Below, one piece after another: positions 41,478-49,624 of a stretch of 52,695 nucleotides of DNA (positions within the stretch are counted from its first letter, which is position 1; the number at the start of each line of letters is the position of its first letter). The position numbers and the translations under genes are program-made. A model generated the notes under the pieces. The model searched no databases. It saw nothing but the letters and a program-made list of their open reading frames with translations, and had not been told where the DNA came from. This DNA comes from Porphyromonas sp. (GTDB lineage Bacteria; Bacteroidota; Bacteroidia; Bacteroidales; Porphyromonadaceae). The DNA is taken from positions 1-52,695 of the forward strand of contig JAUNLH010000009.1 in the NCBI GenBank assembly GCA_030532365.1. The letters run 5' to 3'.

Positions 41478-41747
41478 TCATTCGGCTATCCGCTCCACCA
41501 GTTCCTGCCCCACATAGTCTGCACGACCTTCTGCTGTGTCAGATTGTTGCTTTAGGAAGTCGGGGAAGAAAAATACCCTCAGGATTGCAAACATGATGAA
41601 GAGCTTTATAAATATGATTAGCCAGAGCTGCTTGCCTGTACGACCCATATTACGAAAGCCATCACGGTACATCCCCCACGCCCGGTTCCAGAAGTTTCCC
41701 TCTTCTGTTCTCTTTTCTGTTATATTATTGCCGTATGATTTCTCCAT
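41478..41747 (-). CDS. DUF4492 small membrane protein of the cyd operon
   Basis: An 89-residue protein with an N-terminal soluble segment (about 1-40), one hydrophobic helix at about 42-62 (LWLIIFIKLFIMFAILRVFFF), and a polar tail. DUF4492 proteins are found next to cydAB in Bacteroidetes and epsilonproteobacteria as I recall, and may act as accessory subunits analogous to CydX, although they are longer. The position directly upstream of cydA, with the only strong promoter before it, supports this. The WxRAWGMYRDGFRNM stretch before the helix is typical of the family. The function is inferred from linkage. Confidence 0.8.
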   Translation of the reverse strand: MEKSYGNNITEKRTEEGNFWNRAWGMYRDGFRNMGRTGKQLWLIIFIKLFIMFAILRVFFFPDFLKQQSDTAEGRADYVGQELVERIAE

Positions 41748-41798
41748 AAAAGCCCATTAGTTATATATTTACAAACTACCTAGGGTTCTTTTCACATA

Positions 41799-41829
41799 CA
41801 AAAGTATAAAACATCACTATCATTACCAA
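41799..41829 (-). promoter_or_regulatory. Promoter of the cytochrome bd operon
   Basis: CAAAAGTA at 41799-41806 reads TACTTTTG on minus, an exact -7 box. CAA at 41827-41829 gives TTG on minus at 20-bp spacing. The leader would be about 45 nt to the DUF4492 ATG. Confidence 0.65.
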
Positions 41830-41864
41830 GGAAAAAGGTAATAATCTTCAAAATTTGTTTGATT

Positions 41865-41886
41865 TTGTCACTAGAGCTAGTGACAA
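41865..41886. promoter_or_regulatory. Perfect 22-bp palindrome upstream of the cyd promoter
   Basis: The arms TTGTCACTAG and CTAGTGACAA are perfect inverted repeats around AG. The centre lies about 82 bp upstream of the predicted transcription start, a helix-face position used by class I CRP/FNR-family activators. The outer TTGTCA/TGACAA resembles a CRP/FNR-type half-site pair. No U tract follows on either strand, so it is not a terminator. The binding protein is unknown. Confidence 0.6.
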
Positions 41887-42022
41887 CCAATGAAATATCG
41901 CACCCGACAGGCGCCCTCAGTCATCGAGATTGAGAGCAATAAGTGGTGCAATGATGAGTGTTGTCCTTATTTGGGTAGCTAGGTAGCTTCGGTACCGGTG
42001 TGGTGTGGATGGAAGTGTGGTG

Positions 42023-42586
42023 TCAGGGCATGGCGAAATTATCTGGGTACTTCGCCATGGCTGCAGTATAGTGGCTTCTGATGAGAGATAGCTCTTTTTC
42101 GATGTCCCCTGTTGGTATCAAAGAGGCGAAGATTCCCACCTCCTTACGTTTGTAGTCTATCTTCGCTAGCTCTATGGGTATCTCGGCTAAGTGGGCGATC
42201 CTGTAAAATCCAGTCTTCCACCTTCTTACACTTCTCCTACTGCCTTCGGGGGTAATACCGATGTAAAAGTGGCTGTGCTTCTTAATCTCCTCGACCATGC
42301 TACTGACCGAAGAGCCTTTCTTAGACCGATCTACAGGCACACCCCCGAGCGCCTTAAATAGGAAATTGAGAGGAAAGAAGAACCACTCCTTTTTCATCAT
42401 GAAGTAGGGCCTTCTGCGCCTAGTAGAGAGGTAGTAGAGGTAGCCGATGATGAAGTCCCAGTTGCTTGTATGAGGTGCCACACATATCACGCTCTTCGGA
42501 GGTACTACGCTGCTATCTGGTAGGAGAGTCTTCCACCCAAAGAGAGCTAAGATACGGGTCCAAATGTTGTTTTTTTTAGATTTCAT
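42023..42586 (-). CDS. PlsC-like acyltransferase
   Basis: A 187-residue acyltransferase of the glycerol-phosphate/lysophosphatidate (PlsC) superfamily. The catalytic HX4D motif is H39-TSNW-D44 in VAPHTSNWDF, the acyl-acceptor motif is GVPVDRSKKG (about 86-95), and the third block is ITPEGSRRSVRRWKTGFYRIA. The chain is shorter than typical PlsC (240 or so) and may lack an extra N-terminal helix, but it has a hydrophobic start. The ATG overlaps the stop of the polysaccharide deacetylase by 4 bp. The acceptor may be a lysophospholipid or an envelope glycan lipid; which one is not known. Confidence 0.85.
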   Translation of the reverse strand: MKSKKNNIWTRILALFGWKTLLPDSSVVPPKSVICVAPHTSNWDFIIGYLYYLSTRRRRPYFMMKKEWFFFPLNFLFKALGGVPVDRSKKGSSVSSMVEEIKKHSHFYIGITPEGSRRSVRRWKTGFYRIAHLAEIPIELAKIDYKRKEVGIFASLIPTGDIEKELSLIRSHYTAAMAKYPDNFAMP

Positions 42587-43260
42587 ATTACCAATCTTTT
42601 GCCTATCCTTACCTCTTCTATTTTTTCGTTCTTATCTGGTACCAGATCTAGCTCGTAGCCTTGCCCTCTCAGATAGTCGATAGTATGAGAGAGGGCGTAG
42701 GGGAGCTTGTTGCGTGAGCGTAGTGAGTCGTGAAAGACGATGATCGAGCCATCGCGTGTGTAATCTTTCACGATCTGCAGCGACTTCTCCGGAGTCATCT
42801 GTTTGCTATAGTCGCGTGTCACCACATCCTGCATGACGATGATGTACCCTCGCTTTTTCAGAGCTTGGAGTTGGCTCCATCGGAGCAGTCCATGAGGGGG
42901 TCTGAATAGGCGCGACCCGATTAGCAGATCCGCCTCCTCGACATCTTGCAGGTATCTGTCTGTCTCAGTGTACAAGCCCTGTAGGTGGTGGTAGGTATGA
43001 TTCCCCACAGCATGTCCCTCCCTTATGATCCTCTCGAAGAGGTGTGGGTACTTCCGAACGTTGTCTCCGACACAGAAAAAGGTAGCCTTTACTCCTTTCT
43101 TGTTAAGGAGATCAAGGATCCATGGTGTCATCTCGGGTATAGGACCATCGTCAAAGGTCAGGTAGGCAGTTCGTTGCCCCTCCTGCTTCAGCTTTGGCAG
43201 TCGCCAGATCGATCCAGGCAGCAGACGGCGGTATAATTGTGGGGGTTGCTCTATCAGCAT
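42583..43260 (-). CDS. Polysaccharide deacetylase (NodB domain)
   Basis: A 225-residue carbohydrate esterase family 4 enzyme that removes acetyl groups from N-acetylated sugars such as peptidoglycan or chitooligosaccharide. NodB motifs run in order: TFDDGP with D37 and D38 (motif 1), HTYHH with H88 and H92 (motif 2, metal ligands), FRPPHG (motif 3), and the later DVVTRDY and IIVFHDSL blocks. No signal peptide is evident: residues 1-30 are polar with only a short LPGSIWRLPKL segment, so its location is uncertain. It lies 27 bp after the DUF2723 gene and overlaps the acyltransferase gene, which makes an envelope glycan-lipid operon. Confidence 0.88.
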   Translation of the reverse strand: MLIEQPPQLYRRLLPGSIWRLPKLKQEGQRTAYLTFDDGPIPEMTPWILDLLNKKGVKATFFCVGDNVRKYPHLFERIIREGHAVGNHTYHHLQGLYTETDRYLQDVEEADLLIGSRLFRPPHGLLRWSQLQALKKRGYIIVMQDVVTRDYSKQMTPEKSLQIVKDYTRDGSIIVFHDSLRSRNKLPYALSHTIDYLRGQGYELDLVPDKNEKIEEVRIGKRLVI

Positions 43261-43287
43261 TCGGTCAAACTCCTCTTAGTGAGTAGG

Positions 43288-46200
43288 TTACTGCTTGATG
43301 CTCTTCTCGAGCTCCCGATATATCGCGTAGTGAAGCCTGCTAAACTGATCTACCTCCTCCTCGTAGACTTCACCCAGCTTGCCATCATACGCCTTATTGT
43401 ATCTGAGTAGCTCACTGCATACGATGAGATGGCTCTCTAGGTCTCGTAGGGAGGAGAGAAGTAGCTTCGGATTCAGACTAAAGTACCACCTCAGATACTC
43501 AAGGTTCTTCTCCATGATGGTGCGAGATGTCTTCTCTGCCCCTGCGATGTCTCCAGCATCATAGTGAGCACCGATGAGGGGAATACTCGTGACGCTGTGT
43601 GGCACTACGTCTGGTCTAATAGCTGTCTCTGCCAGAGCCAGTATCTCTTTCGCACGTACGGTGTCGCCCTCTGCGAGTAGACTACTTGCAAGCGGAGCAA
43701 AGATCTTACTGCGGTACGCCTCTAGCATGTTGCGAGAGTTCTCGTCGAAGTAGACGCCCTCCACATCGGCTCCACCCCACTTAAATCTCTCTGTTACATT
43801 GCGATACATTCTCTCTGTATCTATCTCCGTACCGGTCCCTTTCACATTAAAGGGTAGCACCTGATACACCATGCCTGTCTGCCGGAAGTTATCTGTCATC
43901 TTGAGGTGTTCGGTGTCTGCTACAGTGATACAGTAGTAGACAGGTCGCTCAAACTTGCTATTCTCCAGCATGTCCATGATTGCAAGCTCCTGCTTGCCTA
44001 GGTAGCTCTTGCTGCTAAAGTCAAAGACCATCTGCTCATTGTTCTGCACTAGTGCGGTGTCAGAGGGATAGAGAATACCCCGTTCTATGAGCTCCTGGGT
44101 GTCGTACTTGACAGAGAAGAACTCGCCCGGTATGTAGTCTATGAGCTGTGCCACCTGAGGTAGCTTGCGCAGCGCAGGGTCGTCAGATGCTGCGAAGTCA
44201 AGGGCTACCCTTGCTGGTATGGTATCCTTGATCTGAGGTACTATGTATACGACACTTCTTTTATCACCACCGTACTCTTTCATCCCCCACGTAATGGGCA
44301 GAGGCTGAGCATCGTAGGTAGGTCTCTTCATCTGCTCTATGTACCAGTCTGCCTGTAGGTATGAGGTATTAGCCACCTTCACATCAGTACGCACCCCCTC
44401 CACCTCTTGGGCGTACCAGAGCGGGAAGGTGTCATTATCCCCGTTGCAGAAGATGATCGAGCCAGGCTCGCAAGACTCCAAATAGTTGTTGCCAGTGTCG
44501 ATGGTGAGCCTACGCCCGTGCCGGTTGTGGTCATCGTAGTTCTCTGCCAATACCAGCACTGGTACGGGGAGGCAGATAAGCGTTACGATAAGGGCTACAA
44601 TGGGCTTGCGCCACGCTTCTTTTCGTCTGGCTATCAAGTCGTATAGCACCGGCACTGCAAAACCTATCCATATAGCGAAAGCATAAAACGATCCTGCGTA
44701 CGCATAGTCTCGCTCACGCACTTGGAAGGGTGGCTGATTGAGGTAGAGCACGATCGCAAGCCCCGTCATGAAGAAGAGCATCAAGATCACCCAGAAGTTT
44801 TGTCTATTTCGACGGCTACCATATATCTGTCCGATCAGCCCTATCACACCTAGGATCAGTGGCAACATGAAATATCTATTGTGCCCCTTGTTGTTGGTGA
44901 TATCGCTAGGTAGGTTGTCTTGAGATCCTAAGAAGAGCGCGTCAATAAAGGGAATACCCGTAATCGCATTGCCCTTGGTGAGCTCTCCCTGCCCGTGGAG
45001 GTCGTTTTGGCGACCGCTGAAGTTCCATAGGAAGTACCTCCAATACATATAGTTGACTTGGTAGGTAAAGAAGTAGCGGAGATTTTCACCAAATGTCGGC
45101 AATACCACAGTCCGCATCTCACCTCTGTCATTGACCGTTACGCTCCTTCCCTCTACGTTACCCCATATCTCATAGCCTTGCTTGTGATGTGGCATCATAG
45201 CGCTGTACACGCGTGGGAAGAACATCTTCATATCATCCCGATATTGGATGCTCTCCGAGGTGACCTTTACATACCTATCCTTCTCCTCCGGGGTCGTCTT
45301 CGCTACACGCTTGTAGGTGGTACTCTTCTTAGTCACAGCCTTGCCGTACTCATCATACTTGGGCAGTGAAGCATAGGTCTGCCCATAGATAAGGGGAGTG
45401 TTACCGTACTGCTCCCGAGAGAGGTAGTACCGAAGAGAAAACACGTCAGAAGGGGTGTTTTGGTTCATAGGAATGTCTGAGTTGGCTCTGATTAGAGTCA
45501 CCCCATAGGTGCTCAGTCCTACAAAGAAGAGTAGCATGCTAGCTGCGGATAGCCCCAGTACATGCAAGTCCAGGCTCTTAGCCTTAAATAGATAAAGCGT
45601 GAGACCAGTGATGATCAGCGTTGGTAGCACCCAGCCATTGCCCATAAATGGGATACCGATGAGTACTACAGACAGCAAAAAAGAGATCTGCAAGGCTCCC
45701 ACCCTCACTGGCCTAGATATAGCAAGGTAGATAGTCCCTCCAAGCAGTAGGAGCAGGACCACCACATAAAATGCTAGCCCAGTATTATACGGCAATCCTA
45801 AAGTGTTGACAAATAAGAGGTCAAACCAGCCTGCCACCTGAGGCACACCCTGTAGGATACCAAACATCAGTATCGCAATGATACCAAACGAGATGAGGAT
45901 CGCTAGGAGTGCCCCCTTTAGAGTTTGCTCCTCATACTTTCTGAAGTAGTAGATGAGAGCCATCGCCGGTATCGCTAGGAGATTGAGCAGGTGGACACCG
46001 ACGCTGAGCCCCATCAGGTAGGCTATTAAGAGGAGCCATCGATCCACTCCCTCCTCATCTGCCTGCTCCTCCCACTTCAGCATGAGATAGAAGACCAATG
46101 CCGTGAAGCACGAAGAGAAGGAGTATACCTCTGCCTCTACCGCGTTGTACCAAAAGGTATCGGTAAAGGCGTAGAGAAATGATCCTACCAGCGCGCCCCC

Positions 46201-46611
46201 CAGATAGAGCACAGCTCGATCCTTAGGGATTACCCTCTGTACTTCCCATACACTACCCTCACTCTTGTAGAGCATATCGCCCCGGCGGATCAGATGAGCA
46301 ATGGTACGAAAGAGGATCATAACGGTGATCCCGCTGATGATTCCGCTCGCCGTATTTGCAGCTATCGCAATCCAATCACCATGCTGAGGGAAGAAGTGAG
46401 AGAAGAAGTTGTAGACCAGCATGTAGAATGGTGCTCCCGGTGGATGTCCGACCTCTAGCTTATGAAAGGTGGTGATGAACTCAGGATTATCCCACAGCCC
46501 TGAGCTCTTCTCCATGGTAAGGAGGTAAACAATCGTTGAAAATAGGAAGATAAGCCAGCCACCTAGCCGCTCCCATCGCTTGTATCTCTTGATTTCTAAT
46601 TGCTGGTCCAT
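43288..46611 (-). CDS. DUF2723 membrane glycosyltransferase
   Basis: A 1107-residue inner-membrane protein of the DUF2723 family, related to protein O-mannosyltransferase-like GT-C enzymes and thought to use a lipid-linked sugar. The N-terminal part has an early hydrophobic helix (GGWLIFLFSTIVYLLTME) followed by the GT-C-type acidic motif WDNPEF and GHPPGAPFYML. About a dozen helices follow to residue 690. The C-terminal region, about 700-1107, is a large periplasmic domain that begins with ESCEPGSIIFCNGDNDTFPLWYAQ. It opens the operon with the deacetylase and acyltransferase. In Bacteroides, proteins of this family are linked to protein O-glycosylation as far as I recall; that role is inferred here. 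Confidence 0.85.
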   Translation of the reverse strand: MDQQLEIKRYKRWERLGGWLIFLFSTIVYLLTMEKSSGLWDNPEFITTFHKLEVGHPPGAPFYMLVYNFFSHFFPQHGDWIAIAANTASGIISGITVMILFRTIAHLIRRGDMLYKSEGSVWEVQRVIPKDRAVLYLGGALVGSFLYAFTDTFWYNAVEAEVYSFSSCFTALVFYLMLKWEEQADEEGVDRWLLLIAYLMGLSVGVHLLNLLAIPAMALIYYFRKYEEQTLKGALLAILISFGIIAILMFGILQGVPQVAGWFDLLFVNTLGLPYNTGLAFYVVVLLLLLGGTIYLAISRPVRVGALQISFLLSVVLIGIPFMGNGWVLPTLIITGLTLYLFKAKSLDLHVLGLSAASMLLFFVGLSTYGVTLIRANSDIPMNQNTPSDVFSLRYYLSREQYGNTPLIYGQTYASLPKYDEYGKAVTKKSTTYKRVAKTTPEEKDRYVKVTSESIQYRDDMKMFFPRVYSAMMPHHKQGYEIWGNVEGRSVTVNDRGEMRTVVLPTFGENLRYFFTYQVNYMYWRYFLWNFSGRQNDLHGQGELTKGNAITGIPFIDALFLGSQDNLPSDITNNKGHNRYFMLPLILGVIGLIGQIYGSRRNRQNFWVILMLFFMTGLAIVLYLNQPPFQVRERDYAYAGSFYAFAIWIGFAVPVLYDLIARRKEAWRKPIVALIVTLICLPVPVLVLAENYDDHNRHGRRLTIDTGNNYLESCEPGSIIFCNGDNDTFPLWYAQEVEGVRTDVKVANTSYLQADWYIEQMKRPTYDAQPLPITWGMKEYGGDKRSVVYIVPQIKDTIPARVALDFAASDDPALRKLPQVAQLIDYIPGEFFSVKYDTQELIERGILYPSDTALVQNNEQMVFDFSSKSYLGKQELAIMDMLENSKFERPVYYCITVADTEHLKMTDNFRQTGMVYQVLPFNVKGTGTEIDTERMYRNVTERFKWGGADVEGVYFDENSRNMLEAYRSKIFAPLASSLLAEGDTVRAKEILALAETAIRPDVVPHSVTSIPLIGAHYDAGDIAGAEKTSRTIMEKNLEYLRWYFSLNPKLLLSSLRDLESHLIVCSELLRYNKAYDGKLGEVYEEEVDQFSRLHYAIYRELEKSIKQ

Positions 46612-46674
46612 GCTCTATATCTGTAATGACTTCACGAGGATCGTCATCCGCCTATATTACTGCTCAAGTTCCTG

Positions 46675-46682
46675 CAAAGTTA
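46675..46682 (-). promoter_or_regulatory. -7 box of the DUF2723 operon
   Basis: CAAAGTTA on plus reads TAACTTTG on minus, an exact TAnnTTTG match, 64 bp upstream of the DUF2723 start. A CAA at 46699-46701 gives a possible -33 TTG at 16-bp spacing, slightly short. Confidence 0.5.
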
Positions 46683-46796
46683 CTCAATTATCTCAAACCA
46701 ATTTTCTCTCTACTTCAGTGAGCTCTTAATGAGAGTTGCCTATGGAGAAGTCAGTCAACTTATAGCTGTATAAAGTGTGCTACCTAGCTCCCAAAA

Positions 46797-46900
46797 TCTA
46801 AGACCCGAACCTCGGTAAATTTTAGTTGGGAACTTCGACTTACCGAAGTTGGGAACTTAGACGCATCGAAGTTGGGAACTTAGAAAATCTAAGTTCGGAA
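46797..46900 (+). repeat. 23-bp dyad repeat array 5
   Basis: Opening half-unit CTAAGACCCGAACCTCGG, units TTTAGTTGGGAACTTCGA, CCGAAGTTGGGAACTTAGA and TCGAAGTTGGGAACTTAGA, closing half-unit TCTAAGTTCGGAA; spacers taaat, ctta, cgca and aaa. The final hairpin has 9-bp arms GAACTTAGA/TCTAAGTTC around a 3-nt loop and is followed after a few bases by CCCTTTTT. It lies between divergent genes; the polarity is as in arrays 1, 3 and 4. Confidence 0.9.
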
Positions 46901-47049
46901 CTCCCTTTTTACTACACTATATGAGTGTCACTTTTATGCTATATCTAATGTTCGTCTATATATGTGTGTAGAGGGTGACGAGATTGGTTGCTCTATCCCT
47001 TTTGGGGCATTATCTGGCGATATGCTTTTCATTATTTGGAGAAACGAGT

Positions 47050-47057
47050 TACCTTTG
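47050..47057 (+). promoter_or_regulatory. -7 box immediately before the Wzi-type gene
   Basis: TACCTTTG is an exact -7 match; TTTT at 47026-47029 lies 20 bp upstream. Only 4 bp separate the box from the ATG at 47062, so transcription would start at or beside the initiation codon. Confidence 0.5.
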
Positions 47058-47061
47058 TCGT

Positions 47062-48567
47062 ATGTACTACGATAGGCTTAAGATACACTTCGCGTCGCTC
47101 TTTCTGCTGCTTACCTCCACACTCAGTGTGTGGGGGCAGGGGAGTGCAGAGGGGCTTCAGCTATCTGTCGCCACAGGCGGGCTGGGTAGTAGCGGGCGAA
47201 CAGCTCCCTTTTGGACTATTCACGGACAGGGAGGGCGTCGCTCTCTCGAGCCCAATAAGGTGTGGGCAGAGGTTGCTGGCTCTTACGAGCGTCAGTTGGG
47301 AGGGTTGCACAGAGTAGGTGCCGTGGTCGATGTTGTCGCGGAGCAGGGACTGAAGCCGAAATACCGGCTTCGGCAGGCTGGGGTAATGTACCAATTGCCT
47401 TGGGTTGGTGTGAAAGTGGGTGCTTGGGAGTATCATGATGTGATCGATTATGCTCCGCAAAAGAGTGGTGCGATGGTGCTCTCGAATAATAGCGCTCCTA
47501 TCCCTATGGTGATGCTCTACACACCACGATTTCTCGACTTACCATGGACTGATGGATGGGCAAGTGCGTATGCGGAGTTTTCGTTTGGTCGTTTCTTTGA
47601 GGATCGATTTAACCAGCTTACCTATCCTAATGCTAGGAAGGGGCAGTACACGCTGGGCACACTCTGGCACCATAAGACTGGGTATCTGCGCTTTGGTAAG
47701 CCTGATGCCCTCATTCCAGTTGTTCTGACGATCGGAGGAACTCATGCCGCACATTGGGGCGGTCGGCACTATGACCATGAGGAGCGTGAGCCCCAGAGTA
47801 TCAAGGACTTTGCACGGATCGTGCTGGGCAAGAGCGGGGGAGCAGACGCAACGATAAGTGACCAGATCAATGTCCTTGGTAACCACTACGGGCAGTATCT
47901 AGTGCAGCTGGAGTGGCACACACGACCGGGTATTTGGCAGTTGTATCATCAGAAGATTTTTGAAGACAAGAGCGGGATCGAATGGAGCAACGGTGCCGAC
48001 GGGCTATGGGGGATACACTATACTTTTGATAACGATCATCAGTGGGTCAAGCACTTGATGGTGGAGTGGGTCACTACTCTAGACCAGTCGGGACCTTTTC
48101 ATATCATTGACTTTCACCGACCTAATGGTGAGGGTAGAGGGGGCGGCGCAGATAGCTACTACTTCAACGGAGAGTACCGCTCCGGTGCCAACTACTTGGG
48201 TATGCGCATCGGTAATCCTCTGCTCATCACTCCTCTCTATCACCAATATCTGGCGGAGGGTGAGCGTGCTATATTTCACTCTAGAGTGCAGGCGCTGCAC
48301 TTCGGGATAGGAGGGAGGATTGCTCCGCTGTGGGATCTCAGCTATGATGTAAAGCTAACGCATGCTACGTCGTATGGTAACTATTCGAACCGCCTGATGG
48401 AGCCGAGAAAGAGCTTTTACAGCTATCTGATGGTGGAGCTGCCCATTAAGCCTCTTCCCCAGCTCGCAGTCGGTGCGGAGCTAGGCTTCGATGTGGGGGA
48501 TTATACTCCTAAGAGTCTAGGAGGTGGGCTCTCGGTACGATACACATTTAATAGAGCAGATTGGTAA
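47062..48567 (+). CDS. Wzi-like outer-membrane capsule-assembly protein
   Basis: A 501-residue outer-membrane beta-barrel of the Wzi family, which in E. coli binds capsule at the cell surface. From the ATG at 47062 a Sec signal peptide covers about 1-26 (FASLFLLLTSTLSVWGQ). The start of the mature chain, LQLSVATGGLGSSGRTAPFW, and the APIPMVMLYTPRFLDLP segment match my recollection of Bacteroidales Wzi proteins. The C-terminus GGGLSVRYTFNRADW is a barrel strand. An in-frame GTG at 46975 is possible but would put 29 extra residues before the signal peptide and lies upstream of the promoter box. It is followed 3 bp later by a GT2 gene, so the two are probably co-expressed. Confidence 0.85.
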   Translation: MYYDRLKIHFASLFLLLTSTLSVWGQGSAEGLQLSVATGGLGSSGRTAPFWTIHGQGGRRSLEPNKVWAEVAGSYERQLGGLHRVGAVVDVVAEQGLKPKYRLRQAGVMYQLPWVGVKVGAWEYHDVIDYAPQKSGAMVLSNNSAPIPMVMLYTPRFLDLPWTDGWASAYAEFSFGRFFEDRFNQLTYPNARKGQYTLGTLWHHKTGYLRFGKPDALIPVVLTIGGTHAAHWGGRHYDHEEREPQSIKDFARIVLGKSGGADATISDQINVLGNHYGQYLVQLEWHTRPGIWQLYHQKIFEDKSGIEWSNGADGLWGIHYTFDNDHQWVKHLMVEWVTTLDQSGPFHIIDFHRPNGEGRGGGADSYYFNGEYRSGANYLGMRIGNPLLITPLYHQYLAEGERAIFHSRVQALHFGIGGRIAPLWDLSYDVKLTHATSYGNYSNRLMEPRKSFYSYLMVELPIKPLPQLAVGAELGFDVGDYTPKSLGGGLSVRYTFNRADW

Positions 48568-48570
48568 GAT

Positions 48571-49554
48571 ATGGCGTTGGAACTCTCATTTATCATACCT
48601 CTCTACAATAGACCGCTGGAGATAGAAGAACTTCTGGAGAGCTTTGTACAGCTCAAGGAGGTCGATGGGGTCTCGTACGAGATCATCATCGTAGAGGATG
48701 GCTCTACTGAACCATCGGAGCAGGTCATAGACCGGTACCGGCTCAAGCTGCCTATCAGGTATCTGGTGCAGGAGAATCAGGGTCCGAGTGGTGCCCGAAA
48801 CCATGGAGCGACGGATGCGAGAGGGGAGTGGCTCATCTTTCTTGACTCTGATACACTTCTGCCACCTACATATCTCGAGAACCTAGCTCAGGAGATGGCG
48901 CAGATGCCTGCCGATCTCTGGGGCGGCCCTGACCGGGCTCGGGAAGACTTTTCAACGATTCAGAAGGCGATCGACTACTCCATGACCTCGCTCCTGACCA
49001 CGGGAGGGATCAGAGGAGGGAGTGGCGACTCAAAGCGGGTCGACACCTATTATCCGAGGACCTTTAACCTCGGGGTGAGGAAGAGCTACTACGAGAGAGT
49101 GGGGGGCTTCCGGCAGGATATGAGGTACGGCGAGGACTTGGACTTTAGCATGCGGGTGATGGAGGCGGGCGGTCACTCAGCCTACTACCCGACTATCTGG
49201 GTGTACCATAAGAGGCGGGTCTCCTATAGGGAGTTTTTTGATCAGGTGATGCATAGTGGGGAGGCGCGGATAGAGCTTAATCGGCTCCACCCTGGCACCT
49301 TGAAGCCCCCCCACCTCCTACCTTCGATCTTTGTGCTCTACCACTTTTCGCTCTTTTTCGTCCATCGGTCGTACACCATCATACCACTGCTCATCTATCT
49401 CCTATTGATAGTGATAGAAGTCTACATCAAAAGTGGGAGTATGGAACTAGCCTTCAACGCTGTCGCTGCCACCTATGTGCAGTTTTTCGGCTATGGGATA
49501 GGGATGATGAAAGCACTCTGGAGGACGATCACCAAGAAGTACAACAAAGGCTGA
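48571..49554 (+). CDS. Family 2 glycosyltransferase
   Basis: A 327-residue GT-A type glycosyltransferase. The catalytic domain begins ELSFIIPLYNRPLEIEELLESF and shows the nucleotide-binding VEDGS (about 42-46), the QGPSGARNHG block and the DXD-type metal motif in LIFLDSDTLLP (about 88-98). GGFRQDMRYGEDLDFSMRV is the acceptor-side ED motif. Two hydrophobic helices near the C-terminus (about 262-300) anchor it to the inner membrane. It follows the Wzi-type gene by 3 bp and probably contributes a sugar to capsule or surface polysaccharide; the donor sugar is not predictable. The stop is 65 bp from the converging sulfatase gene. Confidence 0.92.
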   Translation: MALELSFIIPLYNRPLEIEELLESFVQLKEVDGVSYEIIIVEDGSTEPSEQVIDRYRLKLPIRYLVQENQGPSGARNHGATDARGEWLIFLDSDTLLPPTYLENLAQEMAQMPADLWGGPDRAREDFSTIQKAIDYSMTSLLTTGGIRGGSGDSKRVDTYYPRTFNLGVRKSYYERVGGFRQDMRYGEDLDFSMRVMEAGGHSAYYPTIWVYHKRRVSYREFFDQVMHSGEARIELNRLHPGTLKPPHLLPSIFVLYHFSLFFVHRSYTIIPLLIYLLLIVIEVYIKSGSMELAFNAVAATYVQFFGYGIGMMKALWRTITKKYNKG

Positions 49555-49585
49555 CCCCCAACCGGGTCTCGGATCCTCCTTAATC

Positions 49586-49624
49586 CCTGTTTTAGATCAA
49601 ATCTAATCCCAAGCTTAGATCAAA
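49586..49624. repeat. Possible degenerate single copy of the 23-bp dyad repeat
   Basis: TTAGAT (49592-49597) and ATCTAA (49601-49606) form a small hairpin, and the following ATCTAATCCCAAGCTTAGAT resembles one degenerate unit. It lies between the convergent GT2 and sulfatase genes and overlaps the sulfatase stop codon. The similarity is weak, and the hairpin may simply be a poor terminator. Confidence 0.3.

Larger units (their letters stand above)
46612..47061. other. Divergent intergenic region, 450 bp
   Basis: The region holds the minus-strand -7 box (46675-46682), repeat array 5 (46797-46900) and the plus-strand -7 box (47050-47057). The frame of the downstream gene is open back to a GTG at 46975, but that upstream part lies before the promoter. 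Nothing else is recognised. Confidence 0.6.

Noticed and set aside
41865..41886. Terminator of the acyltransferase operon
   Set aside because: The stem is perfect, but neither strand has a U run after it, and it lies 140 bp beyond the stop; an operator is more likely.
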